A stretch of 6,720 nucleotides of DNA from Clostridiaceae bacterium OM02-2AC (GCA_003481775.1 QULU01000085.1:1-6720); one strand, 5' to 3'; numbered from the stretch's first letter, positions 1 to 5,127 are shown. The notes: generated from the letters alone by a model not told the origin. Made by a program: numbers and translations.

Positions 1-73
1 TCTTCATCTATATTATACACAATATTTAAGGTGATTCAACACAAAAGGCCTAAATAATAAAAAAAACTCAATC

Positions 74-94
74 ACACCTATTAGGTGTTTTTTT
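74..94 (+). terminator. Intrinsic terminator of an upstream plus-strand gene
   Basis: Short hairpin ACACCT / AGGTGT with a three-base ATT loop, followed on the plus strand by a run of seven T. It probably ends a transcript entering from the left of the window. An A-rich run on the other side means weak use in the opposite direction is possible. No coding region could be recognised in the 73 bases before it. Confidence 0.7.
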
Positions 95-201
95 GTGCTA
101 GATAACGAAGTAGCTATATCGTAATAATCTTTCATTTTATCCGGAAATGATATATACATAAACAGGAGTCTATCATACAGTAAACATGTAAAATAACAAC
201 T

Positions 202-231
202 CTGCACGTTCAAGCAGATTAGAGCTATAAT
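202..231 (+). promoter_or_regulatory. Probable promoter of the methyltransferase gene
   Basis: A perfect -10 box TATAAT lies at 226-231, about 27 bases before the methyltransferase start codon. The -35 region is poor: CTGCAC at 202-207, 18 bases upstream, is the best match. The rest of 95-200 is AT-rich and shows no gene or clear site. The -10 is convincing, the -35 is not, so strength or activator dependence cannot be judged. Confidence 0.45.
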
Positions 232-257
232 ACATATCCGTAAAGGAAGTGAGCGAA

Positions 258-962
258 ATGGAAAATATGAGGTTGATCCTTGGGAATGCCTACGAGGAGA
301 TCAAGAAGTTGCCTGATAAAAGTGTGGATCTGATTATCACAGATCCACCTTATGACATCGATACAAAATATACATCTTGTATGAGAAATGATATCGGAAA
401 AAGTTATCATTCTGTGATAAGGGAGCTATCTGCGGATGATCTAACTTCCGGTATAGAGTTTTCCATACTGGACGATTTTCTTCGAGTGCTAAAGACAGTT
501 AATATTTATATATGGTGTAATCGCCGACAGATCATCCCCTATCTTGATTTCTTCGTGAAAGAACACGGATGTAATTATGATATCCTGGTGTGGATCAAAA
601 CGAACCCGATTCCGGCTTGTGGCAGAAATTATCTAAACGATAAAGAGTATTGCTTATATTTTCGGAAATCCGCACGATTACATACTACATACCAAAGAGG
701 TCACACATACTGGATCACACCTACGAATAAAAAAGATAAGACGCTATATGGCCATCCAACTGTAAAACCACAAGCGATCATAGAAGACCTAGTGCTCAAC
801 TCTTCTGAAGAAGGAGATATGATCCTTGACCCTTTCAGTGGTTCTGGTACGACAGGAGCAGCTGCGGTAAAGCTTCACCGATCATTTATTGGATTTGAAA
901 AAAATGAAACATATTATGATGTATCTCTACAAAGAATAAATCAGCTCATTCCTATATGCTAG
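258..962 (+). CDS. Solitary beta-class DNA methyltransferase (probably N6-adenine)
   Basis: A 234-residue AdoMet-dependent DNA methyltransferase that would methylate an exocyclic amino group in a short DNA target in the cytoplasm. The catalytic motif IV, DPPY, is at residues 29-32. A HPTVKP motif sits at 166-171 and the AdoMet-binding motif I, DPFSGSGTT, is at 191-199 near the C-terminus. This order, catalytic motif before cofactor motif, defines the beta class. DPPY occurs in adenine-N6 and some cytosine-N4 enzymes, so the modified base is likely but not proven adenine. Start: AGGAAG at 244-249 is 8 bases before ATG 258, a normal spacing. The in-frame GTG at 249 overlaps that site and is unlikely to be used. 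No restriction endonuclease or specificity subunit lies nearby, so it looks like the solitary methyltransferases common on phages and integrative elements. The length is normal for compact enzymes of this type. The target sequence cannot be predicted. Confidence 0.93.
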   Translation: MENMRLILGNAYEEIKKLPDKSVDLIITDPPYDIDTKYTSCMRNDIGKSYHSVIRELSADDLTSGIEFSILDDFLRVLKTVNIYIWCNRRQIIPYLDFFVKEHGCNYDILVWIKTNPIPACGRNYLNDKEYCLYFRKSARLHTTYQRGHTYWITPTNKKDKTLYGHPTVKPQAIIEDLVLNSSEEGDMILDPFSGSGTTGAAAVKLHRSFIGFEKNETYYDVSLQRINQLIPIC

Positions 963-1201
963 TATAAATGACCAGGAAATCTAATATAGTTATGCATATA
1001 CTATATAACGTAATATAATAAAAGAACTAGTTACTCTTTGTTTTGATATAAGCAAGGGGTGAAATAATTGATTTGGAGGATAATTGTAGGAACGCAATGA
1101 TATACAGACTAGAGTGGTAATATATAATAGGGTATCCAATCAAAGTGAGCAGCATTTTAACATAGCGATACATATAGAAAAATGCAGAACAACAAGGTTA
1201 T
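963..1201. other. AT-rich stretch without a recognisable gene
   Basis: Both strands are broken by frequent stops. A GGAG-like site near 1074-1078 and a GGGGTG near 1058 could be ribosome binding sites, but the reading frames after them close within about 10-15 codons. The stretch may be decayed coding sequence continuous with the remnant at 1202-1470. I see no terminator directly after the methyltransferase gene. Confidence 0.5.
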
Positions 1202-1470
1202 ATGATTGCAAAGGAAATCACAGAAGTAGCAAAGGGAAATACGCTTCAGCGGCTGGTATATGTTGAATATATCAGCTTGCACATAATAAAGAAATAGATA
1301 AGGTGTTGATATATTCAGACTATCGTCTTGCTCAGGTGGAGAATGTTCTTTTAAAATCTATACTTAAATTCAAGGATTATGGTGTAATAGTAGGAACTAA
1401 GAAAGAAGGTCAATTTGATATTTCATTATTCGATCCATCCAATATTCAGGTGTTAGATATTAGCAAATAA
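1202..1470 (+). pseudogene. Frameshifted remnant of a small hypothetical gene
   Basis: An ORF starting MIAKEITEVAKG at ATG 1202 runs 31 codons to TAG at 1295. The next frame is open from 1267 to TAA 1468-1470 and reads HNKEIDKVLIYSDYRLAQVE near its start and FDISLFDPSNIQVLDISK at its end. The two frames overlap at 1267-1294, so a single-base indel there would join them into one protein of about 90 residues. The second half has a protein-like mix of hydrophobic and charged residues rather than the look of random AT-rich DNA. I do not recognise the family. Alternatively the second half could be translated alone from GTG 1303 (56 codons), but no good ribosome binding site precedes it. AAGG at 1194-1197 is only four bases from ATG 1202. 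It lies between the methyltransferase and the recombinase and ends just before the recombinase promoter. Confidence 0.4.
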
Positions 1471-1479
1471 CATTTCATA

Positions 1480-1508
1480 TTTACATTTTATAGGAATAAT
1501 GCTATTAT
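1480..1508 (+). promoter_or_regulatory. Promoter of the serine recombinase transcript
   Basis: TTTACA at 1480-1485 and TATTAT at 1503-1508 are separated by exactly 17 bases, a good vegetative (sigma-A type) promoter match. Transcription would begin near 1515, giving a leader of about 150 bases before the recombinase start codon. That leader contains the terminator-like hairpin at 1582-1620 and the hairpin over the ribosome binding site. Confidence 0.6.
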
Positions 1509-1581
1509 AAAAGTGCCTCTGTTAAGAGTGAAGGAATAGTACACTATCCACATACTTCCTGAAGACTTGATATAGGCAGAA

Positions 1582-1620
1582 AGAGGACATATTATCTGAC
1601 GATATTATGTTCTTTTTTTT
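1582..1620 (+). terminator. Terminator-like hairpin in the recombinase leader
   Basis: GGACATATTATC at 1585-1596 pairs with GATATTATGTTC at 1601-1612 around a TGAC loop. The stem has one T-T mismatch and one G-U pair and is extended by AGA/TTT below. Eight T follow at 1613-1620. Because a good promoter lies upstream (1480-1508) and the recombinase start lies only 43 bases downstream, this would cut most transcripts before the gene. It could therefore be an attenuator rather than the end of another unit. Confidence 0.7.
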
Positions 1621-1630
1621 CGTTTTGATA

Positions 1631-1658
1631 TTGTCCTCTGGATGCCAAAGGAGGACAA
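1631..1658 (+). promoter_or_regulatory. Hairpin that sequesters the recombinase ribosome binding site
   Basis: TTGTCCTC at 1631-1638 is a perfect complement of GAGGACAA at 1651-1658. The second arm contains most of the AGGAGG ribosome binding site (1649-1654). TGG/CCA (1639-1641 and 1645-1647) can add three pairs in the loop. Folded, the site would be hidden from the ribosome. In addition, AGAGGACA at 1582-1589 is the exact reverse complement of TGTCCTCT at 1632-1639, so the first arm has an alternative partner inside the upstream terminator hairpin. Confidence 0.55.
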
Positions 1659-1662
1659 AAAA

Positions 1663-3081
1663 ATGAATATAACATCAAGAAAAAATAGTATAAATAACAT
1701 TCCGACCAATGGAACGATCGATACAAAATTCCTTATCAAATTGCGAGAATCAAAAGAACAAGATTTAGGATCAAAGAAAAGAGCTGCGTATGCTAGAGTG
1801 TCAACTAAGGAACAAGCTATTTCCGGATTTGGAATCGATGTGCAGATAGCAAATATCAAGAGCCAACTCAAAAATCAGGGCATCGACCCTAATGATGTAG
1901 AGTTCTATGTAGATGATGGGTATAGTGCAAAAAATCTTAATCGTCCGGCGATGCAAAGGCTGTTAGTTGATATATTATCAGGGAAAGTCAATGAAATCTT
2001 AATTTATAAATTAGATCGTCTTGCTCGAAATGTAATTGATACATACGAATTATTGCAATTCTTCATTGATCAAAAATGTGAATTAAAGGCTATCGTTGAT
2101 AATTTAGATATACACAGTGCCAACGGAAGACTTCTTGTAGGAGTTTTAGCTATCATTGCACAATGGGAACGCGAGACCATCCGGGAGAGAGTAGTGGATA
2201 CGCAAATAGAAATGTTGGAAGAAGGAAGATACCCTTTTGGACAGATACCATTTGGATGGGTTTTGGATGAAAATAAATATCCTCATGTAAATGAAAAGGA
2301 AGCATTATTTTTGATATTTTGTTTTGATCTAGCAATCAGTGGAAGTACCATGAAAGAAATAGAATGTAAAGCTGCACAAGAATATCCAGACTTTCAAAAA
2401 AAATCGGAGACTATTCGAAGATTACTTTTACGAAAACTAAATTACGGTATCGTTGAATATCTAGATAAAGAATATTCGATTCCGAGAATCATTACAAAAC
2501 AGACATATGATAAAGCTAGAAAGATGATATATAAAAGATATAAGGAAACAGATACGAATAAGTATTATTTCGGTAACAAGATCAAAGATGTTTGTGGTGA
2601 TGTATGCGAAAGAAAAAGTACAAACAAGAAACTAAGAAATGGGCATAAGAAATATTATTACTACACTTGTCCAAAATGCAAAAAAAGAATCAGTCAGGAT
2701 AGACTTATTGAAGGAACGATTCCAAGGATACTGATTTTTGCTAACGGTCAAAACAAAAATAAAGAAATTTCAAAGATATCCAATCGTTTAAAAACATTGG
2801 ATAGTAAGGCAAGAGAAATTTTTATAGAATTTACTAACGATCGAATTGATGGGCGCACATATGGGTGTATGATCGGTAATATTGAAAGAGAAAAACAGAA
2901 AACAATAAATAGACTAACTGTGTTGGAAAAAGCATCCGGTATGAGTATGGAGGAGTGGAACAACATGGAAGACGGTTGTAAAAAACAATATATAGATGAA
3001 TATATTACTGAAATTATTGTTGACACATCGTTAAACCTCATCATTTCAATAGTATTTAAAGACAAAAAATCTAGTAAATGA
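1663..3081 (+). CDS. Large serine recombinase (integrase/resolvase family)
   Basis: A 472-residue site-specific DNA recombinase that would cut and rejoin two attachment sites through a phosphoserine link, integrating or excising a mobile element. The N-terminal resolvase domain begins at about residue 40 with YARVSTKEQ, nucleophile Ser47. YKLDRLARN, with conserved arginines 119 and 122, and the helix motif WERETIRERV follow. A recombinase domain starts around GQIPFGW (residues 193-199). A zinc ribbon has CGDVC (Cys311, Cys315) and CPKC (Cys336, Cys339), followed by a charged, probably coiled-coil C-terminal part. It is full length for the family; the roughly 40 residues before the catalytic core are a slightly long N-terminal extension. 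Start: AGGAGG at 1649-1654 is 8 bases before ATG 1663; the in-frame ATG 1642 lies before that site and lacks its own. No directionality factor is recognisable nearby. Which element it moves is unknown. Confidence 0.94.
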   Translation: MNITSRKNSINNIPTNGTIDTKFLIKLRESKEQDLGSKKRAAYARVSTKEQAISGFGIDVQIANIKSQLKNQGIDPNDVEFYVDDGYSAKNLNRPAMQRLLVDILSGKVNEILIYKLDRLARNVIDTYELLQFFIDQKCELKAIVDNLDIHSANGRLLVGVLAIIAQWERETIRERVVDTQIEMLEEGRYPFGQIPFGWVLDENKYPHVNEKEALFLIFCFDLAISGSTMKEIECKAAQEYPDFQKKSETIRRLLLRKLNYGIVEYLDKEYSIPRIITKQTYDKARKMIYKRYKETDTNKYYFGNKIKDVCGDVCERKSTNKKLRNGHKKYYYYTCPKCKKRISQDRLIEGTIPRILIFANGQNKNKEISKISNRLKTLDSKAREIFIEFTNDRIDGRTYGCMIGNIEREKQKTINRLTVLEKASGMSMEEWNNMEDGCKKQYIDEYITEIIVDTSLNLIISIVFKDKKSSK

Positions 3082-3155
3082 TGTAGAAAAATGTCCTAGT
3101 CTACTGGAATGAAAAAGCACATTTTGAAAAAGTACTTAATTTGCAAAAAAAACTA

Positions 3156-3183
3156 TTGCAATAAATTGAAAAGGGTATATAAT
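3156..3183 (+). promoter_or_regulatory. Plus-strand promoter after the recombinase gene
   Basis: TTGCAA at 3156-3161 and a perfect TATAAT at 3178-3183 are 16 bases apart. Transcription would start near 3190 and meet the terminator at 3294-3320 after about 130 bases. No protein-coding gene lies between, which suggests a small RNA or a relic promoter. Confidence 0.5.
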
Positions 3184-3189
3184 TCTAGT

Positions 3190-3320
3190 ATACAGAGGTA
3201 AACGAAGAAGTATGTGGATGTGCAAACAAGTTTACTGAATTAAGTTGGTAAGAGTTCGACCTAGTAAGGTATCGCTCCACCATGATAGATCAGAAAAGAT
3301 TCCTAACGGAATCTTTTTTT
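3190..3320 (+). ncRNA. Candidate small RNA / attachment-site region
   Basis: This is the stretch between a promoter match and a strong intrinsic terminator. The only ORF in it is an eight-codon one at ATG 3212, without a ribosome binding site. It holds TTCGA at 3255-3259 and CTCCACCA at 3275-3282, directly before the terminator. Those are features of the 3' end of tRNA or tmRNA genes, but the spacing is five bases too long for a T-arm and the T-stem does not pair. It could be a small RNA, or the junction left by the adjacent recombinase at a tRNA- or tmRNA-like target. Neither is established. Confidence 0.25.
3294..3320. terminator. Strong, possibly bidirectional intrinsic terminator
   Basis: AAAAGATTCC and GGAATCTTTT pair around a TAAC loop (stem arms 3294-3303 and 3308-3317). 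On the plus strand the T-run is seven long (3314-3320). On the minus strand the stem is followed by TTTTC. It separates the recombinase block from the convergent ABC ATPase gene and can serve both. Confidence 0.8.
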
Positions 3321-3340
3321 GTACTTATTATATGTCGGAA

Positions 3341-3374
3341 GCCGCATTCTTTGGCTAATAGAATACGGCTTTTT
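3341..3374. terminator. Hairpin terminator just after the ABC ATPase stop codon
   Basis: GCCGCATTCT (3341-3350) and AGAATACGGC (3360-3369) pair with one imperfect position. It is a G-U pair in the minus-strand RNA and a C-A mismatch in the plus-strand RNA. Five T follow on the plus strand, while the minus strand has only a weak T tract. The hairpin begins within ten bases of the ATPase stop, so it probably ends that gene's transcript, with the stronger hairpin at 3294-3320 as backup. Confidence 0.6.
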
Positions 3375-3375
3375 A

Positions 3376-4431
3376 CTATATCGTCTTATATATACGATTT
3401 TGTGTCTGTGCATCAAACACAAATACATGCTCCCACACAAACCAGAATTGAATATTCTCTGTGCGCTGACGAATATGGGAAGCATCCCCCTTCATAATAA
3501 CGATTCCCTCCTCATATTGGATATGATAATACACCTGTTCACCGGACTGTTCAACTAAAACAATCCTGCCACAGATACCGCCTGTTGATACCTCAATAAT
3601 ATGTTCACAACGTGCTGCTAGTATTACCGATAGACTCTCAGCCTCCGCAAGCCATGGTATCCGCTGATTATGAAAATGAAGTGCTCCCTGCACAAGGGCA
3701 GCCTGAAATTGATTGATATCATACAATCCTAAAAAAGAGGCTGTAAACAGATTGATTGGATCGCGATAAATTGTAATCGGATTGCCCATTTGCTGAATCT
3801 GTCCATCCTTCATAATAATCAGAATATCCGCAAGTGTCATTGCCTCCATCTGATCATGTGTAACATAAAGAAAGGTTGCATCGTTTTTCTGATACAGCTG
3901 AGCGATTTCAATTCGCAGCTGTGTCTTCAGTCTCGCATCCAAAGAGCTCAAAGGCTCATCCATCAGAAACAAGGACGGTTTTCTTACCAGCGCACGGGCA
4001 ATCGCACAACGCTGTCTCTGTCCACCTGATAAATCTCCTGCTTTGCGTTCCAGTAGGTCGCAGATACCCAGCAGTTCACATATCTGATCGACCGCTTCCT
4101 TAATATCCTGCTGCTTCATCCCGCTGTGGGCAAGACCAAATGATATATTCTCAAAAACGCTCATATGAGGGAACAAGGCAGCTTCCTGAAACACCATGGA
4201 GATATTTCGCTGGGCAGGCGCTTTCTGATTGACGAGTTCATCATCAATATATATTTCCCCTGAATCGGGGGAAAGAAATCCTGCGACTAGCTGCAGCAGT
4301 GTCGTTTTCCCGCAACCGGATGGTCCTGCCAGTACAACAAAGCTTTTATCCGACAGCTCCAGATGAAAATCCTGTACAGCCTTTATATCTCCATAGGATT
4401 TTGTTATATTTTTCAGAACGAGTTTACTCAT
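3376..4431 (-). CDS. ABC transporter ATP-binding protein, MalK/UgpC/PotA type
   Basis: A 351-residue ATPase that would power an importer on the inner face of the membrane. All nucleotide-binding motifs are intact: Walker A GPSGCGKT at 36-43, Q-loop Gln82, signature LSGGQ at 134-138, Walker B LFLMDEP at 154-160 with catalytic Glu159, D-loop SSLD and switch His192. The C-terminal 110 or so residues form a TOBE/regulatory domain, ending FDAQTQNRIYKTI like sugar and glycerol-phosphate importer ATPases. Iron, polyamine or phosphonate importers have the same layout, so the substrate is unknown. Start: GGAGAG (4438-4443) is well spaced from ATG 4431. A TTG extension at 4485 would start inside a terminator hairpin and is rejected. 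No permease or binding protein is in the window, so it may serve partners elsewhere. Codon use is less AT-rich than in the flanking genes. Confidence 0.93.
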   Translation of the reverse strand: MSKLVLKNITKSYGDIKAVQDFHLELSDKSFVVLAGPSGCGKTTLLQLVAGFLSPDSGEIYIDDELVNQKAPAQRNISMVFQEAALFPHMSVFENISFGLAHSGMKQQDIKEAVDQICELLGICDLLERKAGDLSGGQRQRCAIARALVRKPSLFLMDEPLSSLDARLKTQLRIEIAQLYQKNDATFLYVTHDQMEAMTLADILIIMKDGQIQQMGNPITIYRDPINLFTASFLGLYDINQFQAALVQGALHFHNQRIPWLAEAESLSVILAARCEHIIEVSTGGICGRIVLVEQSGEQVYYHIQYEEGIVIMKGDASHIRQRTENIQFWFVWEHVFVFDAQTQNRIYKTI

Positions 4432-4474
4432 GCACATCTCTCCATATTCCCCATTAAGTTTAGCCGAAGAATGC

Positions 4475-4504
4475 AAAAAAAGCAACCTTGTCGAACAAAG
4501 CTGC
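4475..4504 (-). terminator. Strong intrinsic terminator upstream of the ABC ATPase gene
   Basis: On the minus strand GCAGCTTTGT and ACAAGGTTGC form a 10-pair stem (two G-U) around a TCG loop, followed by seven T at 4481 down to 4475. It lies only about 45 bases before the ATPase start codon. It closes the structured RNA segment at 4504-4683, and either isolates the ATPase gene from it or works as an attenuator for the ATPase. Confidence 0.8.
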
Positions 4505-4522
4505 TATCCTTGCAAATCCCCC

Positions 4523-4626
4523 ATTCGTATTGATCTCGTAAACAGTATCAGTTGATTTACTAAGAGTGTACATGAGAATAAACGGGCTTGGGGAAGACCA
4601 TTTTCACAATCTCCATCAATACGAAT
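4523..4626. repeat. Perfect 12-bp inverted repeat
   Basis: ATTCGTATTGAT at 4523-4534 and ATCAATACGAAT at 4615-4626 are exact reverse complements 80 bases apart. The homology does not extend outward: both arms are bordered by C-runs on the plus strand. Inside, GTAAA/TTTAC and GGAGA/TCTTCC can form smaller hairpins on the minus-strand RNA, so the repeat probably acts as the base stem of a larger fold. Confidence 0.75.
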
Positions 4627-4687
4627 CCCATATGATCACCGAAGTGATCCCCAGTGTCTCGAAGCCCACCCTCTTCAAGACACCTAT

Positions 4688-4716
4688 ATGTTACTAGAAA
4701 TAGTAAATTTATACAA
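4688..4716 (-). promoter_or_regulatory. Weak promoter-like site before the structured RNA
   Basis: On the minus strand TTGTAT (4716-4711) and TAACAT (4693-4688) are 17 bases apart. A transcript would start near 4681, almost exactly at the base of the first hairpin. Both boxes differ from consensus, so the match is only suggestive. The stronger promoter at 4757-4786 may drive the same RNA. Confidence 0.3.
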
Positions 4717-4756
4717 TGAATTTCATGCAAGTTGACATTTAATAAAAATTTTGATG

Positions 4757-4786
4757 ATTATCGCAGTTTTTCAAGAAAACCGTCAA
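4757..4786 (-). promoter_or_regulatory. Second motif-bearing promoter, reading into the structured RNA
   Basis: On the minus strand TTGACG (4786-4781) and GATAAT (4762-4757) are 18 bases apart. The spacer carries the same GTTTTnTTGAAAAA sequence as the peptide-gene promoter, at the same position. Downstream lie no recognisable protein gene until the ABC ATPase, and the structured segment with its terminator at 4475-4504. The expected product is a short RNA of about 275 bases. A + strand TTGACA at 4732-4737 forms an inverted pair with this -35 region. Confidence 0.6.
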
Positions 4787-4788
4787 CT
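4767..4788 (-). repeat. Copy 1 of the 22-bp promoter element
   Basis: On the minus strand it begins AGTTGACGG, continues TTTTCTTG and ends AAAAA. It matches the copy at 5095-5116 at 21 of 22 positions, the only change being C to T in the T-rich run. It covers the -35 hexamer and the upstream part of the promoter spacer, a typical place for activator or repressor contact. Confidence 0.8.
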
Positions 4789-4801
4789 CGGAGCATAAAA
4801 G

Positions 4802-4825
4802 AAAAAACTTCTTATGAAAAGAAGT
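4802..4825 (-). terminator. Terminator of the peptide gene
   Basis: ACTTCTT and AAGAAGT (arms 4819-4825 and 4807-4813 on the minus strand) pair around a five-base loop and are followed by TTTTTC. The hairpin starts 13 bases after the stop codon of the 40-codon peptide gene, so it ends that transcript and separates it from the second motif-bearing promoter. Confidence 0.75.
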
Positions 4826-4837
4826 AGTTTTCAAGTA

Positions 4838-4960
4838 TTACATTCTGACGTGCAAATATCCACCATTTCCACAAACATTCATGTTCGCATCATTAGCAAA
4901 TGCTACACAGCCAAGCAATAAACTCAAGCCACATAAACCAGCAAGTAAAGCCTTTTTCAT
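4838..4960 (-). CDS. Short exported peptide, candidate pheromone precursor
   Basis: A 40-codon gene, too short for most gene finders. The product has a textbook signal peptide: MKK start, hydrophobic core rich in Leu, Ala and Gly (residues 4-17), and A-F-A at 20-22 before a polar tail. Signal peptidase I cleavage after Ala22 would release NDANMNVCGNGGYLHVRM. An alternative lipobox-like LLGC at 15-18 would make Cys18 a lipoprotein anchor, with the pheromone cut from the signal sequence. The gene follows the HTH-TPR regulator on the same strand, has its own motif-bearing promoter and a terminator, and its ATG follows GTGGG at a distance of about 7-8 bases, a weak ribosome site. This is the size and position of PapR, Phr or AimP precursors. 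In RRNPP systems a 5-10 residue C-terminal fragment is re-imported and bound by the regulator. The exact mature peptide cannot be fixed here. A small secreted toxin or bacteriocin is the alternative. Confidence 0.75.
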   Translation of the reverse strand: MKKALLAGLCGLSLLLGCVAFANDANMNVCGNGGYLHVRM

Positions 4961-5084
4961 TTTTTATACCCACAAAACTTAGAGACCATATGCATATCAT
5001 CGTTCAACACGCATATGATAAATGAATTCTGAGTATTACTCAATAAATTATCTTCAACTTGCTATTAATGTATTAAAACACGTG

Positions 5085-5114
5085 ATTAGAGTCATTTTTC
5101 AAAAAAACCGTCAA
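5085..5114 (-). promoter_or_regulatory. Promoter of the peptide gene with the shared motif
   Basis: On the minus strand TTGACG (5114-5109) and TCTAAT (5090-5085) are 18 bases apart, the same geometry as the promoter at 4757-4786. The -35 begins only 14 bases after the regulator's stop codon. The transcript would carry a leader of roughly 115 bases before the peptide start. No terminator lies between regulator and peptide gene, so read-through from the regulator gene is also possible. Confidence 0.6.
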
Positions 5115-5116
5115 CT
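5095..5116 (-). repeat. Copy 2 of the 22-bp promoter element
   Basis: It has the same sequence as 4767-4788 except for one T in place of C (minus strand: AGTTGACGG, then a T-rich run, TTG and AAAAA). The conservation spans the -35 box and half the spacer, but not the -10 or the flanks. Two random promoters would not be expected to share this, so it is the best candidate operator for the neighbouring regulator. Confidence 0.8.
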
Positions 5117-5127
5117 TAAGTATACAA

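Larger units (their letters stand above)
4475..4683 (-). ncRNA. Structured, probably non-coding RNA segment
   Basis: Read on the minus strand, this stretch is a chain of strong RNA structures. First, an 11-pair hairpin GTGTCTTGAAG / CTTCGAGACAC (arms 4673-4683 and 4654-4664, loop AGGGTGGG). Second, GATCAC-TTCG-GTGATC at 4634-4649, a C(UUCG)G tetraloop that marks the minus strand as the sense strand. Third, a perfect 12-bp long-range stem ATTCGTATTGAT / ATCAATACGAAT (4615-4626 with 4523-4534) enclosing 80 bases. Last comes the terminator at 4475-4504. One minus-strand frame is open down to a TAG near 4564 but has no ribosome binding site. The segment is more GC-rich than its surroundings. Possible identities are a stand-alone regulatory RNA, a riboswitch-like leader of the ATPase gene, or the non-coding end of an insertion sequence such as a bridge-RNA end of an IS110-type element. 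I cannot choose between them from sequence alone. Confidence 0.5.

Noticed and set aside
2748..3065. 105-codon minus-strand ORF inside the recombinase gene
   Set aside because: It is antisense to a well-supported coding region with intact domains and shows no ribosome binding site or recognisable domain.
959..3192. Direct repeat CTAGTATA at 959-966 and 3185-3192 flanking the recombinase region
   Set aside because: Eight AT-rich bases repeated once in this window can occur by chance, and the first copy lies in the end of the methyltransferase gene. Too short to call attachment sites.
3255..3282. tRNA or tmRNA gene ending at CTCCACCA
   Set aside because: The distance from TTCGA to the CCA end is 28 bases instead of 23, the T-stem arms do not pair, and no matching acceptor strand or anticodon arm lies upstream. 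At most it is a fragment or chance match.
3790..4103. Plus-strand ORFs of 75-79 codons opposite the ABC ATPase
   Set aside because: They are shadows of the conserved ATPase motifs on the other strand.
4432..4485. N-terminal extension of the ABC ATPase from a TTG codon at 4485
   Set aside because: The extension would begin inside the terminator stem at 4475-4504 and read through its T-run. ATG 4431 has a well-placed GGAGAG and gives the usual family N-terminus.
4654..4683. T-box leader, suggested by AGGGTGG
   Set aside because: The rest of the T-box sequence (NACCGCG) is absent; the AGGGTGG is simply the loop of an 11-bp hairpin.
4564..4740. Minus-strand open frame ending FPKPVYSHVHS
   Set aside because: It lacks a ribosome binding site and a suitable start, and runs through two strong hairpins. 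It is more likely a non-coding RNA or decayed sequence than a gene.
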